From the IMG/VR virus record IMGVR_UViG_3300046009_007297, positions 1-22,302 of that record: DNA of 22,302 bases; one strand, written 5' to 3'. This DNA is from a virus. Of the stretch, positions 14,340 through 22,292 are shown in pieces. Position 1 is the stretch's first letter. Each line of letters opens with the position of its first letter. Below the pieces are notes generated by a model. It was not told the origin of the DNA. It made no database searches and worked only from the letters and a program-made list of their open reading frames with translations. The position numbers and the translations under genes are program-made.

Positions 14340-14358
14340 TACGTTTATTTTAAACGTA
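14340..14358 (-). other. Perfect 8-bp inverted repeat upstream of scaffold gene
   Basis: TACGTTTA-AAA-TAAACGTA on the coding strand: eight paired bases and a three-base loop, 21 nt before the scaffold ATG. It could be an mRNA 5' hairpin or a protein-binding dyad. No T tract follows, so it is not a typical terminator. Confidence 0.6.
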
Positions 14359-14363
14359 ATATA

Positions 14364-14397
14364 TTTTTAAATAAATAAATACCGTAAGTGACGGTAT
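14364..14397 (-). terminator. Terminator-like hairpin between protease and scaffold genes
   Basis: ATACCGT-CACTT-ACGGTAT (14379-14397) forms a seven-base stem with a five-base loop on the coding strand and is followed by TTATTTATTT. The T tract is interrupted, so termination may be partial. It sits about 70 nt after the protease stop and would lower read-through into the scaffold and capsid genes unless a promoter lies between. Confidence 0.6.
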
Positions 14398-14467
14398 ATT
14401 TCAGTAATAGATAGTTGGTGTATTTACTAAAGTCTACCTTTATATATGTATATGGTAAATTTTAATA

Positions 14468-15061
14468 TTATTTATTACCTGTTAAGTATAATAAGTCTGT
14501 TACAATACTGTGGGCTCTTATATACTTTGCAATAAATTGCTTATTTTCATTTAATGAAACAGGCTTCATGAAAGCTCCTCTAGTTGAAGGATTTGAAACA
14601 AAATCCCAACAGACAAGTTCAAAATCATCTTGAACTCTTAAATATCCCTCGTTTGTTTCTTTTACCGTACCTGTACCTCTTGAAGATATACCGATGGTAT
14701 GACCTCCTCTTAGGATTTCTTTGACTATATTTCCCGAAGGAGTATTTAGAAGTTCTAATCTACCTAATAATTCTTCATCCTCCCACCAGAGAGATTTTAC
14801 TACGTGAGAAGCATTCTTTAAATTAACTACCGGAGAATCTGGGTGATCTAGTTCACCGTATGCATTTCCGTTCTGTACAAATTCTTTTATGTATTTGTCA
14901 ACTTCTCGTTTCAGTATACTCATATCGTATACTCTCCCGTTTTGATTTTTATCACCTGCCCTCTGTACAACACCCTCTACTTCGAAAACTCCAGGCTTAG
15001 TTTTTGATTCTACTAAAGTTCCATTAAAAACGGAATACTCGGTTAACATCGAATTGGTCAT
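14468..15061 (-). CDS. Prohead core protease (T4 gp21-like serine protease), 197 aa
   Basis: The herpes/T4-type prohead protease signature is present: catalytic His in GELDHPDSP (His73) and catalytic Ser in GHTIGISSRGTG (Ser126/Ser127). The N-terminal GVVQRAGDKNQNGRVYDMSI is the family's beta-rich entry region. Length (197) is near T4 gp21 (212). It would digest the scaffold and trim the capsid protein during head maturation. The ATG overlaps the stop of the 157-aa gene as ATGA, so expression is coupled to the upstream prohead genes. A TAA stop is followed by 149 bp of noncoding sequence. Confidence 0.92.
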   Translation of the reverse strand: MTNSMLTEYSVFNGTLVESKTKPGVFEVEGVVQRAGDKNQNGRVYDMSILKREVDKYIKEFVQNGNAYGELDHPDSPVVNLKNASHVVKSLWWEDEELLGRLELLNTPSGNIVKEILRGGHTIGISSRGTGTVKETNEGYLRVQDDFELVCWDFVSNPSTRGAFMKPVSLNENKQFIAKYIRAHSIVTDLLYLTGNK

Positions 15062-15531
15062 CTTTCTACTATTTCTTTTATAAATTTAGCAAAATGTTCA
15101 TTTAACTTTACTTTTTTCATTCCGTTAGCTGTATCAACTAAATTGCTTCTTTTTTCATCTACATACTGCGGTAAATCAGATCTCTTTTTTTTCTCTACTG
15201 CAGTATAAAAGTTAGAGTCTTTTTTTAAATTATTAAAAACTTTAGTTCTAGCTTTATTGTATTCCTCTTGAGTGGGAGTTTGTCCGGGGGGTAGTCCTAT
15301 CTTTTCTAACTCTATTCTAGTTCCTAGGTCAATTTGATATAGCGAATAGTTGGCAGTAGGTTCTGTATTTTCAGTAAGTACCCCTTTGTTTTTTAGTATT
15401 CTAATAATATCATCATAACTATTAGCAGGAGATATAAAATCCGGATAAGTGTATTTAGCCTCCCTAATAAAATTAGCTTTATCAAATTTTCCTTGCTGTA
15501 TAGCTGTATACTTTTCTTGTAATGTTCTCAT
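15058..15531 (-). CDS. Prohead-region hypothetical protein, 157 aa
   Basis: A basic, mostly helical protein: MRTLQEKYTAIQQGKFDKAN at the N-terminus, then FIREAKYTYPDFISPANSYD and DDIIRILKNKGVL. The centre (LPPGQTPTQEEYNKARTKVF) is helix-rich, and the C-terminus ends in a charged helix (NEHFAKFIKEIVER). From memory, the opening 'LQEKYxAIxxGKFxKxxFxREA...P' pattern recurs in distant T4-like phages at this same place. It lies where T4 encodes prohead-core proteins gp67/gp68 and is coupled to the protease by an ATGA overlap, so a role in the prohead core is plausible. No catalytic motif, membrane segment or signal peptide is seen. Confidence 0.65.
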   Translation of the reverse strand: MRTLQEKYTAIQQGKFDKANFIREAKYTYPDFISPANSYDDIIRILKNKGVLTENTEPTANYSLYQIDLGTRIELEKIGLPPGQTPTQEEYNKARTKVFNNLKKDSNFYTAVEKKKRSDLPQYVDEKRSNLVDTANGMKKVKLNEHFAKFIKEIVER

Positions 15532-15541
15532 AATGTATTTT

Positions 15542-15754
15542 TTAATAGTACCTAATTACATCCATAGCCTTGCTTTTGAACTTAGGTGGTTTTTTAAATC
15601 CGTATTTTTTTAGTATTTTAACACCTGGGTTACTATATTCATCTGAACCTTTAGCGGTAAAAGCATATTTAGTTAAATAACCTCCTACTCCAGCTGTAGT
15701 AGATTGTTCTTTAATTATTTTCTGAATAATCTCTCTTAGTTCTTTTCTAGTCAT
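15542..15754 (-). CDS. Small basic prohead-region protein, 70 aa
   Basis: It begins with a short amphipathic helix (TRKELREIIQKIIKEQ), then a Gly/Lys-rich segment (GGYLTKYAFTAKGSDEYSNP) and a basic tail (KKPPKFKSKAMDVIRYY). It is basic, whereas T4 gp67, at the same place, is acidic, so it is a positional rather than demonstrated counterpart. The start lies one base after the stop of the 286-aa gene, and the 157-aa gene follows after 10 nt. The helix MTRKELREIIxKIIKE is, from memory, a common opening of many phage head-module proteins and may be a scaffold-targeting tag removed by the protease. Confidence 0.6.
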   Translation of the reverse strand: MTRKELREIIQKIIKEQSTTAGVGGYLTKYAFTAKGSDEYSNPGVKILKKYGFKKPPKFKSKAMDVIRYY

Positions 15755-15755
15755 C

Positions 15756-16616
15756 CTAATCTATATTTTTAAGCTCTTCTATTAGCTCGTAGTAGTTCAT
15801 AAGAGCAATCAAGTGATTATCTTCTAATTTTTCATTGACTTTAATCTCAGACATATTATTAACAAGTTCGTTAATTTTAATCTTCAATACTTCGTCTCCT
15901 ACTTTATTATTAAGATCTTGTAAAGTAGTTTTTATTTTTCCTATATGTTCATTAGCGAATGTTCTCAATTTCTTTGTGGAAGAAACTGCTACTATAAATT
16001 CTTTTAGTATTTCTTTTTGTACAGGTAGAAGTGTGCTGTATTTATTATTAAATTTCTGTAAAAGAATTCTATAGGTAAGCAATCTAAGATCGTGATCATA
16101 TTTTGAATATTCTTCAATTAAACTATCCCTTGAATCTTCTTGTGAAGTTTTTTCCTGTACCATGTGTTCTAGTATAGTTGTCCTATTAGCCACAATTATA
16201 TCCGGATCTATTAAATCTTCCGTATTATGACATTCAATTAATGTATAGGTTGCAGCTAAAATTTTATACTCCGGTATTTTTATACTAAAGAATTCATTTA
16301 AATCATAATTCTCTTTTACTTCTTTTATTAATTCGTACTTAGCTTTAGTAAGTTTTTCTTTGTTAAATTTTCTAGATAATTCTAATACTGTGGAAATAAT
16401 AGCGTTAGCTTTGCCGGTACCTACGTTAATATTTTCGGTAATCACTTGGTATAGTTTATTTTCTTTACTTAAGTCACTGTTATTACTGAAATATTTCTTT
16501 ATAATAGTACTAGAAGCTGAATTTCTTCCTTCAAGTATATCGGAAGTTAATTGCTTAACAAGCAGATTAAATATTAACCCTGTATTTCTGTATTTTGAAT
16601 GTTTTATTTTATTCAT
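15756..16616 (-). CDS. Helical prohead-region protein, 286 aa
   Basis: An all-helical protein opening NKIKHSKYRNTGLIFNLLVK then QLTSDILEG, with many Leu/Ile/Lys heptad-like stretches, for example KEFIVAVSSTKKLRTFANEH and KLEDNHLIALMNYYELIEEL. I recall the KIKHSKYxNTGLxFxLLVxQxTxD opening from uncharacterised proteins directly downstream of portals in distant T4-like phages. It has no T4 homologue that I can name. It follows the portal by about 35 nt, with TATTTATA 15 nt before its ATG, and heads a tightly packed run of three genes leading to the protease. A structural role inside the prohead (core or portal-attached) is the best guess. Confidence 0.7.
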   Translation of the reverse strand: MNKIKHSKYRNTGLIFNLLVKQLTSDILEGRNSASSTIIKKYFSNNSDLSKENKLYQVITENINVGTGKANAIISTVLELSRKFNKEKLTKAKYELIKEVKENYDLNEFFSIKIPEYKILAATYTLIECHNTEDLIDPDIIVANRTTILEHMVQEKTSQEDSRDSLIEEYSKYDHDLRLLTYRILLQKFNNKYSTLLPVQKEILKEFIVAVSSTKKLRTFANEHIGKIKTTLQDLNNKVGDEVLKIKINELVNNMSEIKVNEKLEDNHLIALMNYYELIEELKNID

Positions 16617-16631
16617 CTTCTAGTATTCTCT

Positions 16632-16639
16632 TATAAATA
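16632..16639 (-). promoter_or_regulatory. TATTTATA motif between portal and 286-aa gene
   Basis: The motif lies 11 nt downstream of the portal stop region and 15 nt before ATG 16616. It is one of six intergenic copies. If it is a promoter it would drive the prohead core/protease cluster separately from terminase and portal. Confidence 0.4.
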
Positions 16640-16650
16640 TAACTACTTTG

Positions 16651-18498
16651 TTATAAATCCCTAATATTACTTTCATCGAGTAAATTACCGGTGTTTTCAA
16701 ATAAGTTTATTTTTTTTGGTTTAAAAATATCTTGGTTTTTGTAGTATACTGCTTTTGTTTTTTTCGTTTCGTTCATAATAGTACTGTCTGCCGGATATCC
16801 TCCTTTCATTCCATGTGATCCTAATCTATCGATTCCTCCTAACGGATCTTCATGAGTTCCGTATATAGATGTATGTTTTACTGGCCTACCTACAGGATTT
16901 TTTCGTTCGTTGTAACCGTCAGGTAAGTGCTGTTCTTCATCTCGATTAGCTCGGTAGATTGTAGCAAGATCGTGGGGAGTACCGTAGGTTTCACCACTTT
17001 GTGCGGGATCATTTCCTTCATTTTCAATTTGTCCGATTCTGAAAGCTCTTTTTGCATCCTCTCGTACTAAATCCCTCATCTCCGTATATTGATCTTCAGA
17101 AAATTTAAAGATATTCTCATATATCCAGTCACTAGATATTAGTTTTGTATCCAATAGACTACTAACTAAATTTACTTTTTCTGTCATTAGAGCAACCCGC
17201 TCCTGTTCAAAAATAATAGAGGGTGTTGATAGACTTATTTCAAAATTAGTTAGACTCTCTCCGGTATACCCCTGTACGTATAGATGTATTAGAGCAATCT
17301 TAGTTAATTCACTTTCTACTATTCTCTGTATACGTTCTACAGTTCTAGCAAATCTTATATCTTCTGCAGCAAGAGTTGCTTTACCCTGTAACTCTCCTTC
17401 ATACCCAAAATATGCTTTAGGTACTTTTAAAGCTGCAAACAATTTATCCCGTAAGTACGATACGTCTGTTACGCCATCGTATGCAAGACCTGGTAGATTC
17501 TCGATCTTAGTAGTCGTATCATTACCCCGTATTGGTATGTAAAAATCCTCTAACATGTTCTGCATGTTATATCTCATATTATATTGCCCGGTCTGTTGAT
17601 CAACATAGGGAGTTTTCTTAATGGTATTTATAGTCCTTTGCATAAACTGCTCTACTTCGTTAGCAGGAATCGACCCTACATTAACGTAAAAGATTCGTTT
17701 TTCCGGTGCTCTTGTTATTCTATGTAGTAACATAGCATCTTCCATTAGGGTTAGCTGTTTAAATACCTTTCTGCCCGGTTCTATGTAGGATCTACCATAA
17801 GGTAGGTAATTAGCATCTGAAAGTAATCTAAAATGTGCTACTTCGTAGTTATCCAGTACTATCGCATTTTTTTGAGTGTTTGGTAGGTAGTTTGGATCTA
17901 ATGTGGACATAAGGCCGTCTAAATCTAAGATAAATTCTACTTTAGCAGGATTTTTCTTATCTGTTCCTTCTGATCGAGCCATATTATAAACTGTATACGG
18001 TATACAGTTATATACTCCAAATTCTTCAGAAATTTCTAATTTTAAAAAGAAGTCTCCGTATTTGCACATTTGGCGTACCCACGTCCATAAGTTAAATTCA
18101 ATATTTAATATATCGTAAAATAAATTATTTAGTATATTCTTAATATTTTCATCTGAGCTATTAATTGTTAAAAGTTTTCCTTGTTCATTCTTTAACGTAG
18201 TTTCATCAGCGATTATATCTAATGTAGAAGCAATTATAGAATCTGTATCCATGGCTTCGTAGTCAGAGTAGAGCTGTTGACGTAGAGTTTGATAGTTTTG
18301 ATTTGGATTATATATGTTTAGATTTCTATTTACAAATAATCTAGTGTACCTATCCATTAATGAATTTGTACGGTATTTACCTGTAGTTTGAATCTGATTA
18401 GTATCAGCTACTTTTATGTTAGTGCCTCCTACGTTTCTAACGATTATATCTGTTGAAAATAATCGTTTTAATCTTCCGAATATACTAGTGTCTGCCAT
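16651..18498 (-). CDS. Portal vertex protein (T4 gp20-like), 615 aa
   Basis: Family motifs are clear: DYEAMDTDSIIASTLDIIAD (79-98), the clip/stem entry WTWVRQMCKYGDFFLKLEI (138-156), YLPYGRSYIEPGRK (231-244), the highly conserved RAPEKRIFYVNVG (263-275), then the MLEDFYIPIRG segment and FAALKVPKAYFGYEGE. The length (615) is somewhat above T4 gp20 (524), with the extra residues mainly in a polar C-terminal tail (YNERKNPVGRPVKHTSIYGT). It forms the dodecameric ring through which DNA enters the head and to which the terminase docks. It starts only 3 nt after the terminase stop; T4 has the sheath and tube genes in this space. Confidence 0.93.
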   Translation of the reverse strand: MADTSIFGRLKRLFSTDIIVRNVGGTNIKVADTNQIQTTGKYRTNSLMDRYTRLFVNRNLNIYNPNQNYQTLRQQLYSDYEAMDTDSIIASTLDIIADETTLKNEQGKLLTINSSDENIKNILNNLFYDILNIEFNLWTWVRQMCKYGDFFLKLEISEEFGVYNCIPYTVYNMARSEGTDKKNPAKVEFILDLDGLMSTLDPNYLPNTQKNAIVLDNYEVAHFRLLSDANYLPYGRSYIEPGRKVFKQLTLMEDAMLLHRITRAPEKRIFYVNVGSIPANEVEQFMQRTINTIKKTPYVDQQTGQYNMRYNMQNMLEDFYIPIRGNDTTTKIENLPGLAYDGVTDVSYLRDKLFAALKVPKAYFGYEGELQGKATLAAEDIRFARTVERIQRIVESELTKIALIHLYVQGYTGESLTNFEISLSTPSIIFEQERVALMTEKVNLVSSLLDTKLISSDWIYENIFKFSEDQYTEMRDLVREDAKRAFRIGQIENEGNDPAQSGETYGTPHDLATIYRANRDEEQHLPDGYNERKNPVGRPVKHTSIYGTHEDPLGGIDRLGSHGMKGGYPADSTIMNETKKTKAVYYKNQDIFKPKKINLFENTGNLLDESNIRDL

Positions 18499-18501
18499 AT
18501 G

Positions 18502-20079
18502 TTATAAAAGCCAATTTAAATCTTCTATTTGTCCTTGAGGAGTTATCATCTGATACTGTGATGCTAACTGTAGATCTCTGTTATAAATATTATCTCGGTT
18601 GTTTAAGTTTGTTATAGTATTTAATTGAGCTCTTACGTGATCTAATCCTTGATCTCTAAGCCGTATAGCTGTATCTCGTACATACATAGCAATACAGAAT
18701 GTAATAACTAAGTCATCATTGTAGCCTACCTGTGCTTGCGGTTTTCCATTTTTCCATACAAATACTCTTAACTCCTCTATAAGTCTTCTAGACCGTATAG
18801 AAATTGCTTTTGCTCTAAAGAATTCACCTCCCTTAGCTATAACTAAAGGTCTAGTCTTTGAAGTTGTACTAAATCCGGGCACGCTTTCTCCTCTTTGCAT
18901 TTTGTTAAAATAAGAAGATATGTCTAATTGGTCACTTCTACTTGAATAAAATAAGTTTGAATAATTTTTTGAAACCAATTCTTCAAGTGTTGCCCATCCT
19001 ACATTAACATTTTCAACAACTAGCAGAGCTCTATTATATTCTGTTGCTATTCCCAGTAGTAAATTAGCAAAATCTTTAGGAGGTAACTTTCCTCTATATT
19101 CTGCCACCTGTGTAAGTGTTTCAATATCAAATATATGAAATGCAGAATAGTCCATACTGTCTCCTCGAGATACGTCAGCAACCACCATGTACTCTTTGTT
19201 GTAGTCTACGTATTCCCATATCCAAAGTCCTGCATCTAAACCTCTCCTTTCTATGGGATCTATAACAGTGTTTTGTTCGTAATCATTTATTAGTTCTGGT
19301 TCAAAGACAGTATCCCCAGATGATAAAAAATCACAGTCACATTCTTGCGCTGCTAGACGTGTACCTAAGTCACTATCTTGCTGGGTTCTCCATTTACTAT
19401 CCCTCTCCGGATGTAAAGTCCATGGTAATTTAATTGGTATAAAAGAATTTTCTTTTTCTTCTGCTTTGACCCATGTCTGGTGAAACCAATTACCTACCCC
19501 GTTTGGGGTAGAAAGAGCTATACACCTGCCTCCAGTAGCTAAAGTCTGTTGAGCAGAAGCAAACGTTTGATCAATGTTTTCAATAAAAGCAGCCTCATCT
19601 ATAATCAGCAATGATACAGCTTCGGATCTAGCAGAATCGGTGTTAGAAGATACTGCTTTTGCTTGTGAGCCATTAGATAGCCTTATTGATAATTTATTAT
19701 TCTCTACTGCTTTAATTTTTAACCAAGCTGGTAGATTATCGTAAGCAAATCTAATTTTTGTAATGAGGTTCTTTGCAGTACTTTGTGTGGTTGCAAGAGC
19801 TAGTATATTTTTATCTTTATGAAAAAGTATTAGCCATAATGCATACCCTGCAATTAAGGTAGATATTCCTAATTGTCTTGATTTTAAAATTATTGAATAT
19901 TGATGTTTATCAAAGAGATTTAAAACCTTCTCTTGAAAGGGATATAAATGAAATAATATACGTCCTTTAGTCGGGTTCTGTATGTATACGTATTTTCTTA
20001 AGAAGTATACTGGATCATTAGCACATTTAAAGTACTCTTCTCTTATTAAATTTTTAACATTTACAGGTTGTTCGCTCAC
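18502..20079 (-). CDS. Terminase large subunit (T4 gp17-like), 525 aa, GTG start
   Basis: The ATPase domain has a T4-type Walker A with altered residues, KSRQLGIST (66-74; T4 has SRQLGKTT), Walker B SLLIIDEAAF (156-165) and the coupling motif STPNG (190-194). The nuclease domain has the RNase H-like acidic set: D302 (VADVSRGDSMDY), E356 (LLVVENVN) and D455/D456 (YNDDLV). It packages and cuts concatemeric DNA at the portal. It starts at GTG 20079, which overlaps the TGA of the upstream gene (GTGA), so translation is probably coupled; no in-frame ATG lies before the motifs. Length is below T4 gp17 (610), mainly from a shorter N-terminus. The Ile in place of the Walker A Lys is typical of T4-like terminases with the catalytic Lys placed early. 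Confidence 0.95.
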   Translation of the reverse strand: MSEQPVNVKNLIREEYFKCANDPVYFLRKYVYIQNPTKGRILFHLYPFQEKVLNLFDKHQYSIILKSRQLGISTLIAGYALWLILFHKDKNILALATTQSTAKNLITKIRFAYDNLPAWLKIKAVENNKLSIRLSNGSQAKAVSSNTDSARSEAVSLLIIDEAAFIENIDQTFASAQQTLATGGRCIALSTPNGVGNWFHQTWVKAEEKENSFIPIKLPWTLHPERDSKWRTQQDSDLGTRLAAQECDCDFLSSGDTVFEPELINDYEQNTVIDPIERRGLDAGLWIWEYVDYNKEYMVVADVSRGDSMDYSAFHIFDIETLTQVAEYRGKLPPKDFANLLLGIATEYNRALLVVENVNVGWATLEELVSKNYSNLFYSSRSDQLDISSYFNKMQRGESVPGFSTTSKTRPLVIAKGGEFFRAKAISIRSRRLIEELRVFVWKNGKPQAQVGYNDDLVITFCIAMYVRDTAIRLRDQGLDHVRAQLNTITNLNNRDNIYNRDLQLASQYQMITPQGQIEDLNWLL

Positions 20080-20657
20080 TTGTTTATTCTGTAGTAAGCG
20101 CCGATAGTTAAAGTGTTATTTCGAATACCGTAACTTAAGCTATAGGCGCTTTTATTTTTTGTTATATAAAGTAAACTAGGTTCTATAGATGTATTATCTA
20201 CAATATTTAAATTTAAACTTCCTCCTAGGTAAAAACCTTTTTTATAAATTAACTTTGTATTAGTAATATACTTAGTTACTGTAGGTAGTATACAACTGTA
20301 GTCTATTTTCCGACTAGTAAGTTTATTTTCTGTTACTGTATCTGTAATATAAATACTAACAGTATCTCCGGTGATAGAATCCTTGTAAATTCTGTAGGCG
20401 AAATAATCTTCTAATATTTGTAGAGTGTCTTTTCCTAACATTCGCTCTTCAAAAAAAGTATCCGTAATAATTTCCGGTACGTAGTCAATTGTAGTTTTGT
20501 ATAAAGTATTAGTTAGGGTATCGTACTTAACTATCTCAAATGTATCTGTCTTACTCTCTTGGTACTCTGATGATAAAAAATCAATTCTATTCTTTAATAG
20601 GTACACCGTTAATAATGTAATAATAACCCCAAATAAAAAAGTAGTAGCTGTTTTCAT
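20076..20657 (-). CDS. Membrane-anchored hypothetical protein, 193 aa
   Basis: Residues 4-21 form one hydrophobic helix (ATTFLFGVIITLLTVYLL) followed by KNR, giving an N-in or signal-anchor topology with the rest outside the cytoplasm. The middle is Asp/Thr-rich strands (KYDTLTNTLYKTTIDYVPEI, DSITGDTVSIYITDTV). The last ~50 residues alternate polar and aromatic residues like beta-barrel strands (FYLGGSLNLNIVDN, YSLSYGIRNN, LTIGAYYRINK). Small proteins with an N-terminal anchor and such an end are common in Bacteroidetes phages; their function is unknown to me. An envelope-spanning lysis (spanin-like) role is possible. It overlaps the terminase start by four bases, an odd partner for a membrane protein. 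Confidence 0.65.
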   Translation of the reverse strand: MKTATTFLFGVIITLLTVYLLKNRIDFLSSEYQESKTDTFEIVKYDTLTNTLYKTTIDYVPEIITDTFFEERMLGKDTLQILEDYFAYRIYKDSITGDTVSIYITDTVTENKLTSRKIDYSCILPTVTKYITNTKLIYKKGFYLGGSLNLNIVDNTSIEPSLLYITKNKSAYSLSYGIRNNTLTIGAYYRINK

Positions 20658-20658
20658 C

Positions 20659-21207
20659 TTAAGTTGTAGGTATAGCCTCTTTTTCTACTGCTTCTTCGTC
20701 TTCTAATTTAGGTTGAACTTTTGGTGCAGCTAGTGGATTAGGGCGTATAGGTAAATTTGAGGGTACTTCTAATGATTCTTCTCCAGTTCCTGTTATATTT
20801 ATGTCTTCATCGTTTGTGTTAATAGGATTGTATTTTAATATCTCACCTAATCTACGTAAAGCTTGTTGAAATTCTCCAACTAATTCTAAACTATATTTCT
20901 TTCCCTGTATCTGTGCTCTAAAACTACTGCCTGTCCATTCAAGGAAAAAGTGCTCTTTATTTTTTAGATTAACTTTAAATGTCGTCGGACGCGGTACAAC
21001 TAATTCTATACTCTCTATAAAGTTGTTGTATTGTTTACTAAGTAGGTATGTTGTTATTTTTTTAAGAGCTGGAAATTTATATAGAAGGTAGTGTATTTCT
21101 CTCACAGGAGCAACATTCTCTCCGGAGGGTGTTATATCCTTCAAAGCAGTTATTCTACTCAGAGATGTCCTGATTAAATCTATAATGTCGCTACGCTTTA
21201 CTTTCAT
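20659..21207 (-). CDS. Hypothetical protein with acidic Pro-rich tail, 182 aa
   Basis: The first ~125 residues form a mixed alpha/beta domain: a helix (RSDIIDLIRTSLSRITALKD), then FPALKKITTYLLSKQYNNFI and strands KVNLKNKEHFFLEWTGSSFR and AQIQGKKYSLELVG, closing with a helix (EFQQALRRLGEILKYN). The last 55 residues are low-complexity, rich in Pro, Glu and Asp (RPNPLAAPKVQPKLEDEEAV). No signal peptide or membrane segment is seen. Its size and place two genes before the large terminase recall a small terminase subunit (T4 gp16 is 164 aa and lies directly before gp17), but I see no helix-turn-helix or convincing gp16 motif, so that is only a possibility. It is 1-2 nt from the next gene. Confidence 0.6.
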   Translation of the reverse strand: MKVKRSDIIDLIRTSLSRITALKDITPSGENVAPVREIHYLLYKFPALKKITTYLLSKQYNNFIESIELVVPRPTTFKVNLKNKEHFFLEWTGSSFRAQIQGKKYSLELVGEFQQALRRLGEILKYNPINTNDEDINITGTGEESLEVPSNLPIRPNPLAAPKVQPKLEDEEAVEKEAIPTT

Positions 21208-21221
21208 TATGTTTTTAACTA

Positions 21222-22292
21222 TCAGTCATGTTTATGTTGGCATGAGCATTGTGTAGTTTTACTTTCGTTTTTATTAGCATAAATAGCTCTTTCCTGTCTT
21301 AAAGCTTTTTCTTTACTCGTATGTGTGCCTAACTTTTTTCCAGAGTGTGAATATAAACTATACTGGTTACCTTTTTTTCTAATAATTTCATCTACATCTT
21401 CGTCAATTGTTGATAAACTATCTAAAGCAAGATCTGCAGGATTAAAGTTCATTATACCGTTAAAAATTTTTTCATATTCTTTTGACTTTCTCTGTAAGGT
21501 ACTAAGTTCGTCTTCTTCCGAGAAAATTATTTGCTCTACTAACCCATCTTCCTCGCTGTATGTTTCATCCTCACCAGATAGACGTCTGTCATAATCTTTT
21601 AAATCTTTAGCTAAATTTATGTATTTAGCTTTTGCCCAATTCAGTTGCTCGGGGGATAGGTTTCCGTTTAACATATTATTTATAAATGAATTAAACTCTA
21701 CAGGCTTTTTTTGATACTCTAAATACATTTCCGATAAAAAAACATCTATAAGTCTTGGGTCTGAAATTTTTGTCTGTTCTTCTAATCCTTTAAAAAATGA
21801 ATCGTAAATTCGGTATATATTCTGACCGTACATTAGATCTCTTGGCTCATTTATGTAAGTATCTACTTTCTGTCTTGCTTCACGCTCTGCTCGTTCTTTC
21901 TCTTCATCACTTAATGTATCCGCGGATATCTGGTCAGCAAGGTAACTAAGAAATCCTTTTATAATTTCGTGCACAAGTATTGGAAAACACTTAGCTCTGG
22001 CTATAATAGTTATTTTTTTTGAAACATCCTCGTCATCCATGTCATCCATTTCTGGTACTAGTACTTTAGACCATCCAGTTTCGGCTCCTGCTCCGGACAT
22101 GTTCTTAAGTATGTCAGTAAATGTTTGAACTATACTCTCACTCTGGTATAATCCAGTAAACATCTTTGTTGTAAACTCTTCGTACTTTCGTAATAAATCT
22201 TCGTCGATATTATCAAAAAATTCTTTAAAAATTTTAAATTCTAATCTAGATACAGATCCTCCTTGACTAAGAGCGTTTTTTAATCGCCGCAT
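21222..22292 (-). CDS. Hypothetical helical protein with C-terminal KGxxYxLYS module; start uncertain
   Basis: Visible from ATG 22292, but the frame stays open to the right edge (GAA GAT AAA precede it), so the true start may lie outside. The body is acidic and helical (EFFDNIDEDLLRKYEEFTTK, DEEKERAEREARQKVDTYIN). Near the C-terminus is KKGNQYSLYSHSGKKLGTHT then SKEKALRQERAI, a short module I recall from the ends of unrelated phage virion proteins, thought to be a fold of two or three strands plus a helix. The very end, TQCSCQHKHD, has two Cys and two His and might bind a metal. It lies 14 nt before the 182-aa gene in the same direction. Function unknown; a head- or neck-associated structural protein is a guess from position. 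Confidence 0.6.
   Translation of the reverse strand: MRRLKNALSQGGSVSRLEFKIFKEFFDNIDEDLLRKYEEFTTKMFTGLYQSESIVQTFTDILKNMSGAGAETGWSKVLVPEMDDMDDEDVSKKITIIARAKCFPILVHEIIKGFLSYLADQISADTLSDEEKERAEREARQKVDTYINEPRDLMYGQNIYRIYDSFFKGLEEQTKISDPRLIDVFLSEMYLEYQKKPVEFNSFINNMLNGNLSPEQLNWAKAKYINLAKDLKDYDRRLSGEDETYSEEDGLVEQIIFSEEDELSTLQRKSKEYEKIFNGIMNFNPADLALDSLSTIDEDVDEIIRKKGNQYSLYSHSGKKLGTHTSKEKALRQERAIYANKNESKTTQCSCQHKHD

Noticed and set aside
20659-21207. Small terminase subunit (gp16-like)
   Set aside because: Size and place are suggestive, but no helix-turn-helix or recognisable gp16 segment is seen and a membrane protein gene intervenes; kept as hypothetical.
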